Source: an uncultured Porphyromonadaceae bacterium (GTDB taxonomy: Bacteria > Bacteroidota > Bacteroidia > Bacteroidales > Muribaculaceae). From it: 8,404 nt of DNA. Positions 1 to 6,277 of this stretch are shown here, piece by piece. Location of the stretch: the NCBI GenBank assembly GCA_900555915.1, contig USNC01000052.1:1-8404 (forward strand), read 5' to 3'. The translations under genes were made by a program, and so were the position numbers. Below the pieces are notes generated by a model. That model was not told the origin of the DNA. It saw only the letters and a program-made list of their open reading frames with translations, and searched no databases. Within the stretch, counting starts at the first letter, position 1; every line of letters begins with the position of its first letter.

Positions 1-51
1 ATACGAGATCGCTCAGTGTCTCGTGGGCTCGGAGATGTGTATAAGAGACAG
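1..51 (+). other. Nextera i7 adapter (library artefact)
   Basis: This stretch is synthetic and not genomic. Bases 1-9 (ATACGAGAT) are the 3' end of the Illumina P7 primer. Bases 10-17 (CGCTCAGT) are an 8-base index whose reverse complement ACTGAGCG I recall as Nextera XT index N724. Bases 18-32 (GTCTCGTGGGCTCGG) are the Nextera read-2 segment, and 33-51 (AGATGTGTATAAGAGACAG) is the 19-base Tn5 mosaic end. Genomic sequence begins at 52. The adapter supplies the G of the apparent GTG start of the first gene. Confidence 0.98.
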
Positions 52-971
52 TGAAGATATTGCTCACCGGAGCCAGCGGCATGCTCGGCTCTTATCTGAA
101 GGTCCTACTTGCCGGGAGCCATGAAGTCACGACCCTTCAGCGGCATGGCGCCGACGTGGAATGCGACCTGGCCGCGGAGACCCCGCGTCTCGGAGGCGGG
201 AGGTATGATCTGGTGATCCACGCCGCGGGATCCAACGTCGAGTCCGACGCCATGAAAGTCAATGTCGACGGCACCCGCAGGCTACTGGAGGCTCTCGGGC
301 AGAATCCTCCGCGCGAACTTGTATTCGTATCGAGCTGGGAGGTGTACAGTCCCGACGCAGGAGAAGGCGTGGGAGAAGATCATCAGACGTGGGCCCTTTC
401 AAAGGCGGGCCAGTCGAAAGCCCTTGCCGAGAAGGAGGTCACCGAATGGTGCGCGGGCCATGGTGTGCTGCCCACCATAGTAAGGCCGGCCCGCATGTTT
501 GGCAAGGGGATAAAGGGGGAAATGGCCGCGATGTATGGCGATGTAGCCGCGGGAAGATATATCCATGTCAGAGACAACCACGCCCGACTGAGCCTGGTGT
601 GCGCCTCCGACGTGGCCGAAGCAATATGGCAACTCCATTCCACCGGGGGGATCTACAACGTCACCGACGGATACGGTGCCGAATGGATAGAACTGGCCGA
701 CGCCATGAGCGCCAACAGCGGCAAAGAGAAGCGGCAGACGTTTCTGCCGGCGCGCTGGGCGGCCGCGGCATGGAGACTCGCGCCGTGGCTTCCGGCCGTG
801 AGGTCATCGCTCGCGCCGGAGGTGCTCGCACGCAGAAGCAAGACACTAACATTCTCCAACGAAAAGATACGCGCCGCCGCGCCCGGCTGGCGCCCCTACC
901 GCACCATCGACGTGATAAGCCGCAAAGACCCCGACTACCCCTATGCAGACAATCCCTATGCTGACAATTAA
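51..971 (+). CDS. NAD(P)-dependent epimerase/dehydratase-like protein (extended SDR fold); start codon cut by adapter
   Basis: This looks like a nucleotide-sugar epimerase/dehydratase-type protein of the extended short-chain dehydrogenase/reductase family, cytoplasmic, about 306 residues (usual size). The Rossmann dinucleotide motif GASGMLG lies at residues 7-13. The core strand VFVSS with the following VY is at 91-99, and RPARMFG at 145-151 resembles the substrate-side RP..v(Y/F)G element. The expected catalytic YxxxK is not intact: the best-aligned segment reads AGQSK (119-123), with Ala for Tyr. An alternative alignment gives WALSK (114-118). It may thus bind nucleotide without normal SDR chemistry. 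The apparent GTG start uses adapter base G51; the genomic part starts with TG, so the native start is probably ATG with its A just outside the insert. The reading frame overlaps the next gene, suggesting one operon. Its substrate cannot be told from sequence. Confidence 0.85.
   Translation: MKILLTGASGMLGSYLKVLLAGSHEVTTLQRHGADVECDLAAETPRLGGGRYDLVIHAAGSNVESDAMKVNVDGTRRLLEALGQNPPRELVFVSSWEVYSPDAGEGVGEDHQTWALSKAGQSKALAEKEVTEWCAGHGVLPTIVRPARMFGKGIKGEMAAMYGDVAAGRYIHVRDNHARLSLVCASDVAEAIWQLHSTGGIYNVTDGYGAEWIELADAMSANSGKEKRQTFLPARWAAAAWRLAPWLPAVRSSLAPEVLARRSKTLTFSNEKIRAAAPGWRPYRTIDVISRKDPDYPYADNPYADN
939..968 (+). repeat. 15-bp tandem duplication at a gene junction
   Basis: Two adjacent 15-base copies, CCCTATGCAGACAAT (939-953) and CCCTATGCTGACAAT (954-968), differ at one base. 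They encode the last ten residues PYADN-PYADN of the epimerase-like protein directly before its TAA stop. Each copy also carries an ATG (943 and 958) in the frame of the next gene, so the duplication gives that gene two possible starts five codons apart. Confidence 0.9.
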
Positions 972-1824
972 GAAAGCCATCTCATCGCTCGCATCGCTCG
1001 GAAAGGCGGTGCTTCTCTCGCGTCGGCCATCGAAGCCGGGAGAGCCGAAAGGCAGGCCACTGATCATAATGGGCAACGGGCCGTCGCTGCGCGCCACGAT
1101 AGCCGACCACCGCGCCATCCTTGAGAGCAACGACACACTCGCGGTCAACTTCGCGGCCAACTCAGAGGAATACCGACGGCTGCGTCCCCGGCTCTATGTG
1201 CTTGCCGACCCCCACTTCTTCAAGACAGGAGCCGACGGAGCCGCTGAAGACCCGAACGTAGCGCGCCTATGGAAAAACCTGTCGGAGACAGACTGGGATA
1301 TGACGCTCTACGTGCCGTGCAGGGCCAGGATACCCGACGGCATCGCCTCCAACGGGCATCTGACCACCAAACGCTACAACCTTACTCCGGGCGAGGGTCT
1401 GGAGTCAGTCTCGCACCTGCTATACCGCCATGGCCTTGCGATGCCGCGTCCGCGCAACGTGCTCATCGCCTCCATCATGGCGGCCCTTCGCGAAGGCTAC
1501 CGCGACATAAGCATCGTGGGAGCCGACCACACATGGAGCCGCGACCTCTGGGTAGACGACCTCAACCGCGTGATCTCGGTGCAGAAGCATTTCTATCAGG
1601 ACAATGAGAAGGAATTCGAGCGCGTGGCCCAGGAATATGCGGGCTATCACCTCCATGATATCCTCAACAGCCTGACAATAGCATTCCGCTCCTACCACCA
1701 GATAGCGCGATATGCCGCCAGCATAGGCGCCAGCATCACCAACTGCACCCCCGGATCATTCATCGATGCCTTTCCCCGGGGTGAGATAGAAACCACTGCC
1801 GACAGGCATGACCAGACAGAATGA
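943..1824 (+). CDS. GNGPSL-motif Rossmann-like protein (MptE/DUF115-like or GT42-like), probable surface-glycan role
   Basis: A 293-residue protein, probably cytosolic, with no signal peptide and no clear transmembrane segment. MGNGPSL at residues 43-49 and DISIVGADHTW at 188-198 form the two-part signature of MptE-like/DUF115 proteins, which also resembles the nucleotide-binding motif of GT42 sialyltransferases such as Campylobacter CstII. The C-terminal stretch near 253-279 (IARYAASIGASI, then TPGSFIDAFPR) also fits these proteins. In Bacteroidales such genes often lie in surface-polysaccharide loci, consistent with the upstream epimerase-like gene. I cannot say whether it is a transferase or a pyrophosphokinase-like protein. 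Two starts are possible: ATG 943 (29-base overlap with the upstream gene) or ATG 958 (14-base overlap). The second begins MLTIKKA and is equally good. Confidence 0.7.
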   Translation: MQTIPMLTIKKAISSLASLGKAVLLSRRPSKPGEPKGRPLIIMGNGPSLRATIADHRAILESNDTLAVNFAANSEEYRRLRPRLYVLADPHFFKTGADGAAEDPNVARLWKNLSETDWDMTLYVPCRARIPDGIASNGHLTTKRYNLTPGEGLESVSHLLYRHGLAMPRPRNVLIASIMAALREGYRDISIVGADHTWSRDLWVDDLNRVISVQKHFYQDNEKEFERVAQEYAGYHLHDILNSLTIAFRSYHQIARYAASIGASITNCTPGSFIDAFPRGEIETTADRHDQTE

Positions 1825-3175
1825 GATGAAGAAAGCCACCACAACCATAGCCGGAACCGGAGAGCCGGACAATTCTCCGACACCACAACTGACCACAGCG
1901 CAAGGGGTTCTCGCCCTCTCGCCGATGATAGTCTTCCTGCTTCTCTATGTGGCAGTATCCGCCGCGATCGGCGATTTCTACCGGATACCGATATCTGTGG
2001 CTCTTCTTGCCGCCTCCATGTGGGCCATACTGATCTACAGGGGGCGTCCGCTGAAGGAACGCATAGAGACCTTCTCCTCAGCGGCGGCGAAAAGCGAGAT
2101 ACTCTATATGATATGGATCTTCGTGCTTGCCGGAGCCTTCGCCTCGGTGGCCAAGGAGATAGGAGCGGTCGACGCCACCGTGAGCCTGACACTGCGTGTA
2201 TTCCCGCCGGCATATATCGTGCCCACACTGTTTGTGGCCTCATGCTTCATATCCTTCTCCATCGGCACCTCGGTGGGCACGGTAGTGGCGCTGACCCCGC
2301 TCGCGTCCGAGCTCGCCGCCACGGGAGGGGGCAATGTGCCCTTCTTCGTGGCCGCCGTGCTCGGCGGCGCGTTTTTCGGCGACAACCTCTCGTTCATCTC
2401 CGACACCACCATAGCCGCCACCCGCTCGCAGGGATGCAGGATGCAGGACAAATTCAAGGTGAATCTCTGGCTTGCGCTTCCGGCCGCACTGGCCACCCTT
2501 TGCGGCTACATACTCATGACCCGCGGAGAGCCCGACATGCCCCGGCCTGAAGCGGCGAGCGCGTGGCTGATGCTTCCGTATCTGGTGGTGATAGCCACCG
2601 CGTTGTGCGGCGTCAATGTGGCCCTCGTGCTCACAGCGGGCATCGGGAGCGCGGTCATAGTGGGATTCTGCCACGGCACCGGAGTGCTCGACATGGCAGG
2701 ATATATGGGCGCCGGCATCGACTCTATGGGAGAACTGATCATCATCACGCTGCTTGCCTCGGGGATGCTCGGAGTGATAAAGGCCTGCGGCGGCATCGAC
2801 TTCATACTGCGCCTTCTCACGAAGCGCATCTCCGGTCTGCGTGGAGCGCAGGCCATAGTGGCCCTGCTTGTGAGCCTCGTGAATCTCTGCACCGCCAACA
2901 ACACTGTGGCCATCATCACCGTAGGGAGCCTGTCGCGCTCGATATCAAAGAAATTCGGCATCGACCCCCGCAAGAGCGCGTCGCTGCTCGACTCGGCCTC
3001 ATGCGTGGTGCAATGCCTGATACCCTACGGCGCGCAGACGCTGCTCGCCACATCGCTCGCGGGCATCTCTCCCGCGGCCCCTTTCCCCTACCTCTACTAT
3101 CCGTGGGCGCTTGCCCTCACCCTTGCGCTCTCGATCGTCTTTCTCTTCCCGCGCCGCTACTCACGGCGCGGATGA
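1808..3175 (+). CDS. NhaC-family Na+/H+ antiporter
   Basis: An inner-membrane protein of 455 residues with many hydrophobic segments, matching the NhaC family, which exchanges Na+ for H+ in pH and sodium homeostasis. The diagnostic regions are GTSVGTVVALTPLA (153-166) and the strongly conserved GAFFGDNLSFISDTT (187-201). In the second half, NLCTANNTVAI (359-369) and LLDSASCVVQCLIPYGAQ (393-410) echo the first, as expected for an inverted-repeat transporter. The hydrophilic N-terminal 30 residues are poorly defined. ATG 1808 overlaps the preceding gene by 17 bases; the in-frame ATG 1826 starts one base after that gene's stop and gives the plausible N-terminus MKKATTT. Neither has a clear Shine-Dalgarno site. 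The tight junction implies cotranscription with the glycan-type genes, though the function looks unrelated. A hairpin terminator follows 18 bases after the stop. Other ion/solute substrates in the family cannot be excluded. Confidence 0.88.
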   Translation: MTRQNEMKKATTTIAGTGEPDNSPTPQLTTAQGVLALSPMIVFLLLYVAVSAAIGDFYRIPISVALLAASMWAILIYRGRPLKERIETFSSAAAKSEILYMIWIFVLAGAFASVAKEIGAVDATVSLTLRVFPPAYIVPTLFVASCFISFSIGTSVGTVVALTPLASELAATGGGNVPFFVAAVLGGAFFGDNLSFISDTTIAATRSQGCRMQDKFKVNLWLALPAALATLCGYILMTRGEPDMPRPEAASAWLMLPYLVVIATALCGVNVALVLTAGIGSAVIVGFCHGTGVLDMAGYMGAGIDSMGELIIITLLASGMLGVIKACGGIDFILRLLTKRISGLRGAQAIVALLVSLVNLCTANNTVAIITVGSLSRSISKKFGIDPRKSASLLDSASCVVQCLIPYGAQTLLATSLAGISPAAPFPYLYYPWALALTLALSIVFLFPRRYSRRG

Positions 3176-3193
3176 CGCGGATGAGGACAAATA

Positions 3194-3226
3194 AAAGAGG
3201 CAATTGCCTTTGACAATTGCCTCTTT
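3194..3226 (-). terminator. Intrinsic terminator of tRNA-Pro, probably shared with the convergent antiporter operon
   Basis: Perfect 13-base inverted repeat: AAAGAGGCAATTG (3194-3206) and CAATTGCCTCTTT (3214-3226), with a 7-base loop. On the minus strand the stem is followed by a T-rich run ending TTTTATTT, the normal form of a Rho-independent terminator just downstream of the tRNA. On the plus strand it lies 18 bases after the antiporter stop codon; its right arm ends CTCTTT but the tail CAAAG is weaker. It probably stops both convergent transcripts, and the minus direction is better supported. Confidence 0.85.
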
Positions 3227-3231
3227 CAAAG

Positions 3232-3306
3232 TCGGGGTGACAAGATTCGAACTTGCGACCTCACGCCCCCCAGACGCACACTCTAACCGGACTGAGCTAC
3301 ACCCCG
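3232..3306 (-). tRNA. tRNA-Pro (anticodon GGG)
   Basis: A 75-nt cloverleaf read on the minus strand. The acceptor stem CGGGGTG pairs with CACCCCG and has discriminator A. The D arm is GCTC-AGTCCGGTTA-GAGT, the anticodon loop is CTGGGGG (anticodon GGG at 3269-3271), the variable region is AGGTC, and the T arm is GCAAG-TTCGAAT-CTTGT. The C1-G72 first pair is characteristic of bacterial proline tRNA and supports the identity. CCA is not encoded and must be added after transcription. The anticodon stem TGCGT/GCGTG is weak: two Watson-Crick pairs and three G-U pairs. A promoter lies about 120 bases upstream and a hairpin terminator directly downstream, so this appears to be a single-tRNA transcript. 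Confidence 0.95.
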
Positions 3307-3329
3307 AATCGGCTAAGCTGGAACCAACC

Positions 3330-3420
3330 GATATCCATTCTGAAGCGCGGCTGGGGGCCTGCTGCATATTCCTTGCGGAGCGGATATCATTCGCGCTGAA
3401 GCGCGAGGGGTTCCCTGCTA
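3330..3420 (-). repeat. Leader of the tRNA-Pro transcript with an imperfect direct repeat and a GC-rich hairpin
   Basis: Between the tRNA promoter and the tRNA 5' end lie roughly 115 transcribed bases with no gene. Two related blocks occur, 3330-3366 and 3383-3420. Both contain GATATC, then ATTC, then TGAAGCGCG, then a G-rich stretch, then CCTGCT, with small indels. CTGAAGCGCG is an exact 10-base direct repeat (3340-3349 and 3396-3405). The second block also forms a hairpin: TCGCGC (3391-3396), loop TGAA, GCGCGA (3401-3406). It may be a removed 5' leader or a small processed RNA; the sequence does not decide. Confidence 0.45.
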
Positions 3421-3428
3421 AAGCGATG

Positions 3429-3460
3429 CAAAATTACTGCTTTTTTTTGAATCCACCAAA
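3429..3460 (-). promoter_or_regulatory. Bacteroidota-type promoter for tRNA-Pro
   Basis: Read on the minus strand, TTTG (3460-3457) is followed after 20 bases by TAATTTTG (3436-3429) and then C. This matches the Bacteroidota housekeeping sigma consensus TTTG-N19-21-TAnnTTTGC. Transcription should start near 3421-3423, heading to the tRNA. AT-rich DNA lies just upstream and may act as an UP-like element. Confidence 0.8.
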
Positions 3461-3497
3461 TTTTTCGGTAAAAATTTTTCACAATATTGAAAAATTT
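3458..3497. repeat. AT-rich overlapping inverted repeats between divergent promoters
   Basis: AAATTTTT (3458-3465) pairs with AAAAATTT (3470-3477) around the loop CGGT. AAATTTTTC (3472-3480) pairs perfectly with GAAAAATTT (3489-3497) around an 8-base loop. The arms overlap, so only one hairpin can form at a time. The block touches the -33 element of the tRNA promoter on its upstream side. It could be an UP-like element, intrinsically curved DNA or a protein-binding site. Confidence 0.5.
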
Positions 3498-3601
3498 AGG
3501 CCGGGGCATATATTTGCGGGCATCTTCCACGCCTCTCACCTGCATGAGGAGAGCTGTTTTCGGCATGCGACATGGCGTATGGAATGGAAAAAGGCAGATA
3601 C

Positions 3602-3633
3602 TTTGACAATCACGATATTTTTTTGTAATTTTG
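3602..3633 (+). promoter_or_regulatory. Bacteroidota-type promoter for the glycosyltransferase operon
   Basis: TTTG (3602-3605), 20-base spacer, TAATTTTG (3626-3633), then C: a full match to TTTG-N19-21-TAnnTTTGC. The predicted start site is near 3638-3642, leaving a 5' leader of roughly 185 bases before ATG 3826. No competing plus-strand gene lies between, so it most likely drives the ArnT-like gene and those after it. Confidence 0.8.
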
Positions 3634-3640
3634 CGTAGTG

Positions 3641-3825
3641 ATAATTCAAGTTTCGCAGGCTCAACTTGAAGGTTATGAGTTATGAGGTCATAAGGTTGGT
3701 TTATTTGCAACTCATACAAGGGAATTATCCTATGGTGAGTTTTGTAAATAACATTAACCCAACGCCAATATAATCAACATAAAATTCAAGATGCGAAACT
3801 TAAGTTGAACAGAACGACAGAAACA
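3641..3825 (+). promoter_or_regulatory. Long 5' leader with mutually exclusive inverted repeats (possible RNA switch or operator region)
   Basis: Several complementary pairs overlap in this untranslated leader. ATAATTC (3641-3647) matches GAATTAT (3722-3728). TTCAAGTT (3645-3652) matches AACTTGAA (3663-3670). AAGTTTCGCA (3648-3657) matches TGCGAAACTT (3792-3801), a 10-base match near the start codon. ATGAGTT (3675-3681) matches AACTCAT (3709-3715). TTATGA (3680-3685) matches TCATAA (3688-3693). A perfect palindrome AACTTAAGTT lies at 3797-3806. The pairings cannot all coexist, which is how switching leaders look, but AT-rich DNA also yields such matches by chance. I recognise no known riboswitch class. 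Confidence 0.4.
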
Positions 3826-5445
3826 ATGATAGAGACAAAAGAGATGGGCGCCACATACAGGAGCAATGCCACACCGGCATGGATGCTCTACGCGGGAGTG
3901 CTGGCAGCGCTTCTGCCGGTAATGATATGGCGCGACTTCACCCCCGACAATGAACTCCGCTATCTCAGCATCGCCGACGAAGCGATACGCAACCACGACA
4001 TCTTCGCATTCCACAACCATGGCCTGGCCTACGCCGACAAGCCGCCGCTGTATTTCTGGTTTCTGATACTCTGCCGCCTGACAGCCGGACAGCACTACAT
4101 GTGGCTGCTCAGCCTCGGGTCGCTGCTCCCGGCCTTCGGAGTGACAGCGGTGATGAACAGATGGTGCCGCCAATATCTGCAGGAGTCCGGGCAAGACGCG
4201 CCGTCAGCACGGACATATGCGTCAGCATTCTCGGGCAATCTGCCGGGCCTGATGCTTCTGACATGCGCCTACTTCCTCGGGGCATCCATCATACTGCGCA
4301 TGGACATGCTGATGTGTCTCTTCATAGTCCTCTCGTTATATATATTCTGGAAAATCTACAGCGGGAAGGATTCGGTACGCGACCGGTGGCTGCTGCCGAT
4401 ATATCTTTTCCTGGCACTTTTCACCAAGGGCCCGCTCGGCATCCTGATACCGCTCTGCTCCACCATAGTCTTTCTCATCATCCGGCGCAAGGCCGGACTC
4501 ATGCGCACCGTATGGGGCTGGCGGACGTGGGGCGTACTTGCGGGGCTTTGCGCACTGTGGTTTTACGGCGTCTACGCCGACGGCGGCAAGGAATATCTCG
4601 ACAATCTGCTGTTTCACCAGACGGTAGACCGCGCCGTAGACTCTTTCCACCACAAGCGTCCGGCATACTACTATCTGACAGCCATATGGTATATAATGGC
4701 GCCATGGTCGCTCTACGTATGCGGGGCTGTCATAGCCGACCTGCGGCATTCGCGCCGTCTGCCTGGGCTCCAGCAGTTTTTCATCACCATAGGGCTGACC
4801 ACGCTGCTGCTCCTCTCGTGCATAAGTTCGAAACTCCAGATATATTTCCTTCCGGCGGTTCCCTTCATGGTATATGCGGCGATGATGTCGCTGCCCGAAT
4901 ATCAGGGCAACCTGCTCACCAAGATCTCGATAGCCTTTCCGGCAGCGGTGTTCGCGCTGGCGCTCCCCGCAGTGGCAGCCTCGTCTGCCATGGGTCTGGC
5001 AGACGGTTATCTTTCATGGTATGTCTACGCAGCGGCGGCCATACTCACGGCGGGAGGTGTGGCCGGCATCGCGGCGCTGTGCCGGCGCGGAGCGGGACCT
5101 GCGGTCAGAGTGATCGCCATCTCCATGCTGGGAGCGCTGTTTGCCGGAGGATTCGCCCTGCGCGACCTCAACGGGCAGATGGGCTACGGGGCACTTTGCC
5201 GCGAGGCGAGAGAGATATCCGCGGCCGAGAACGTCGGCGAGATCTATGTGTGGAAGATACGGCGTGCGGAAAACATGGATGTATATCTCGGGAAAAACGT
5301 GATCATCATAGATGAGGACTCGGTGCCTGATCCCGCCGCGCTCGGCGACGCCCTGCTTCTGGTCAGAGACAAGGATGCGGAGCAGTTCAGGCCGCACTCC
5401 ATAACCGAGATACCGCCCTACGCGATAATCAACCTAAAACATTGA
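3826..5445 (+). CDS. ArnT/PMT-like polyprenyl-phosphate-sugar glycosyltransferase (GT-C membrane enzyme)
   Basis: A multi-pass inner-membrane GT-C glycosyltransferase of 539 residues, near the usual ArnT length of about 550. ArnT enzymes move a sugar from undecaprenyl phosphate to lipid A on the periplasmic side; other family members modify proteins or glycans. Conserved points include acidic DNELRY in the first loop (41-46; ArnT has DE.RY), DKPPLYFW (71-78), RMDML (158-162), TKGPLG near 200, HHKRPAYYYL (275-284, the usual H..P.WYYL region) and SSKLQIYFLPAVPF from 334. About a dozen hydrophobic segments are visible, followed by a C-terminal soluble region. An open frame reaches back to TTG 3805, but ATG 3826 is the better start, outside the inverted repeats. 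The GT2 gene follows after 9 bases, so they are likely cotranscribed. The sugar and acceptor are unknown; lipid A is the favoured guess. Confidence 0.85.
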   Translation: MIETKEMGATYRSNATPAWMLYAGVLAALLPVMIWRDFTPDNELRYLSIADEAIRNHDIFAFHNHGLAYADKPPLYFWFLILCRLTAGQHYMWLLSLGSLLPAFGVTAVMNRWCRQYLQESGQDAPSARTYASAFSGNLPGLMLLTCAYFLGASIILRMDMLMCLFIVLSLYIFWKIYSGKDSVRDRWLLPIYLFLALFTKGPLGILIPLCSTIVFLIIRRKAGLMRTVWGWRTWGVLAGLCALWFYGVYADGGKEYLDNLLFHQTVDRAVDSFHHKRPAYYYLTAIWYIMAPWSLYVCGAVIADLRHSRRLPGLQQFFITIGLTTLLLLSCISSKLQIYFLPAVPFMVYAAMMSLPEYQGNLLTKISIAFPAAVFALALPAVAASSAMGLADGYLSWYVYAAAAILTAGGVAGIAALCRRGAGPAVRVIAISMLGALFAGGFALRDLNGQMGYGALCREAREISAAENVGEIYVWKIRRAENMDVYLGKNVIIIDEDSVPDPAALGDALLLVRDKDAEQFRPHSITEIPPYAIINLKH

Positions 5446-5454
5446 CGAAAAAAA

Positions 5455-6189
5455 ATGGGAAACCAGACTTCAAACTACAGGCTCACCATAGTGGTGCCGG
5501 TATATAATGAGGAAGACAACATAGCGAATCTGTCGCGTCGCCTGGCAGAATACCTTCCGAAAGCCTCATGCCGGGCATGCGTGCTGATGGTAGACGACGG
5601 ATCGGCCGACAAGAGCCTCTCACTGATGAAACAAGAGTGCGGCGCACGCAGTGATTTCTTCTATATATCGCTGGCACGCAACAGCGGGCTCAGCGCGGCG
5701 CTCAAAGCGGGCATCGACCATACGGAATCGGAATATGTAGGCTATATCGACGCCGACCTTCAGACCGATCCCGACGACTTCAACCTCCTGCTCGAGCATA
5801 TCGGCGACAATGAACTCGTATGCGGCATCCGCGCCAACCGCAAGGACAGCGCGTTCAAGAAACTGCAGTCGAAGATAGCCAACTCCTTCCGGCGCATGAT
5901 GACGGGCGACGGAGTCCAGGACACGGGATGCCCGCTGAAAGTGATGCGCACGGCCAATGCCCGGCGCATTCCCTTCTTCACGGGGCTGCACCGCTTCCTT
6001 CCGGCCATGATCATGATGCAGGGAGGACGCGTGACGCAGGTGCCAGTGCGCCACTACCCCCGCACGGCAGGAGTGTCGAAATATCATCTCTGGAACCGGC
6101 TTAAAGGTCCTTTCCTCGACTGCTTCGCGTATCGCTGGATGAAGAAAAGATATATCGACTACAGTATTTCCGACCGGAATCTCTCTTGA
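5455..6189 (+). CDS. GT2 family polyprenyl-phosphate glycosyltransferase (ArnC/DPM1-like, no membrane anchor)
   Basis: A 244-residue GT-A fold glycosyltransferase expected to transfer a sugar from a nucleotide sugar to undecaprenyl phosphate at the cytoplasmic face, making the donor for the upstream ArnT-like enzyme. VVPVYNEE (13-20) begins the nucleotide-binding region, VDDGS follows at 46-50, and DADLQTDP (99-106) holds the metal-binding DxD-type motif. DTGCPLKVMR (156-165), GLHRFLPAM (177-185) and R-AG-SKY (203-210) are typical of the DPM1/ArnC/FlmF branch. ArnC carries two C-terminal membrane helices; here the protein ends shortly after the catalytic domain, more like DPM1 or Francisella FlmF2. 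The start ATG 5455 is 9 bases after the previous stop in an A-rich context. The exact sugar cannot be deduced. Confidence 0.88.
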   Translation: MGNQTSNYRLTIVVPVYNEEDNIANLSRRLAEYLPKASCRACVLMVDDGSADKSLSLMKQECGARSDFFYISLARNSGLSAALKAGIDHTESEYVGYIDADLQTDPDDFNLLLEHIGDNELVCGIRANRKDSAFKKLQSKIANSFRRMMTGDGVQDTGCPLKVMRTANARRIPFFTGLHRFLPAMIMMQGGRVTQVPVRHYPRTAGVSKYHLWNRLKGPFLDCFAYRWMKKRYIDYSISDRNLS

Positions 6190-6217
6190 AGGCTTTAGGC
6201 TTTAGGCTATAGGTTTT
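6190..6217 (+). repeat. Four-unit 7-bp tandem repeat (AGGCTTT)
   Basis: Starting at the base after the GT2 stop codon are AGGCTTT, AGGCTTT, AGGCTAT and AGGTTTT, decaying along the array. The array lies in the 88-base gap between the GT2 and LAB_N genes. It is the only sizeable gap in this gene group. The gap also holds A/T tracts but no clear promoter or terminator. The array could vary in copy number by slippage. Confidence 0.85.
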
Positions 6218-6277
6218 CTCTCCGGGACTTTAGCAGAATTGCGTTTTGCAAAAAAACAACAGTTTTAGACTAATTTG

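Noticed and set aside
3232..3306. tRNA-Pro as an integration site for a mobile element
   Set aside because: There is no duplicated tRNA 3' end, integrase or att-like repeat in the window.
3509..3516. TATATTTG followed by C, resembling a second plus-strand -7 element
   Set aside because: The -33 position holds only ATTG (3486-3489) and no gene follows closely, so the support is too weak to call a promoter.
3204..3638. 144-codon plus-strand ORF
   Set aside because: It runs through the terminator, antisense of the tRNA-Pro and the promoter region, with no protein-like composition or start context.
3805..3825. TTG start for the ArnT-like gene
   Set aside because: The TTG lies inside the palindrome AACTTAAGTT, has no ribosome-binding site, and the added residues are not conserved-looking. 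ATG 3826 is the simpler choice.
6190..6217. Telomere-like repeat (TTTAGGC)
   Set aside because: It has only four decaying units inside a bacterial gene cluster. The resemblance to eukaryotic telomere repeats is coincidental.
6245..6277. Possible promoter (TTTG, then TAATTTG) just before the LAB_N gene
   Set aside because: The -7-like element is one base short of TAnnTTTG and touches the ATG, so transcription would start inside the gene.
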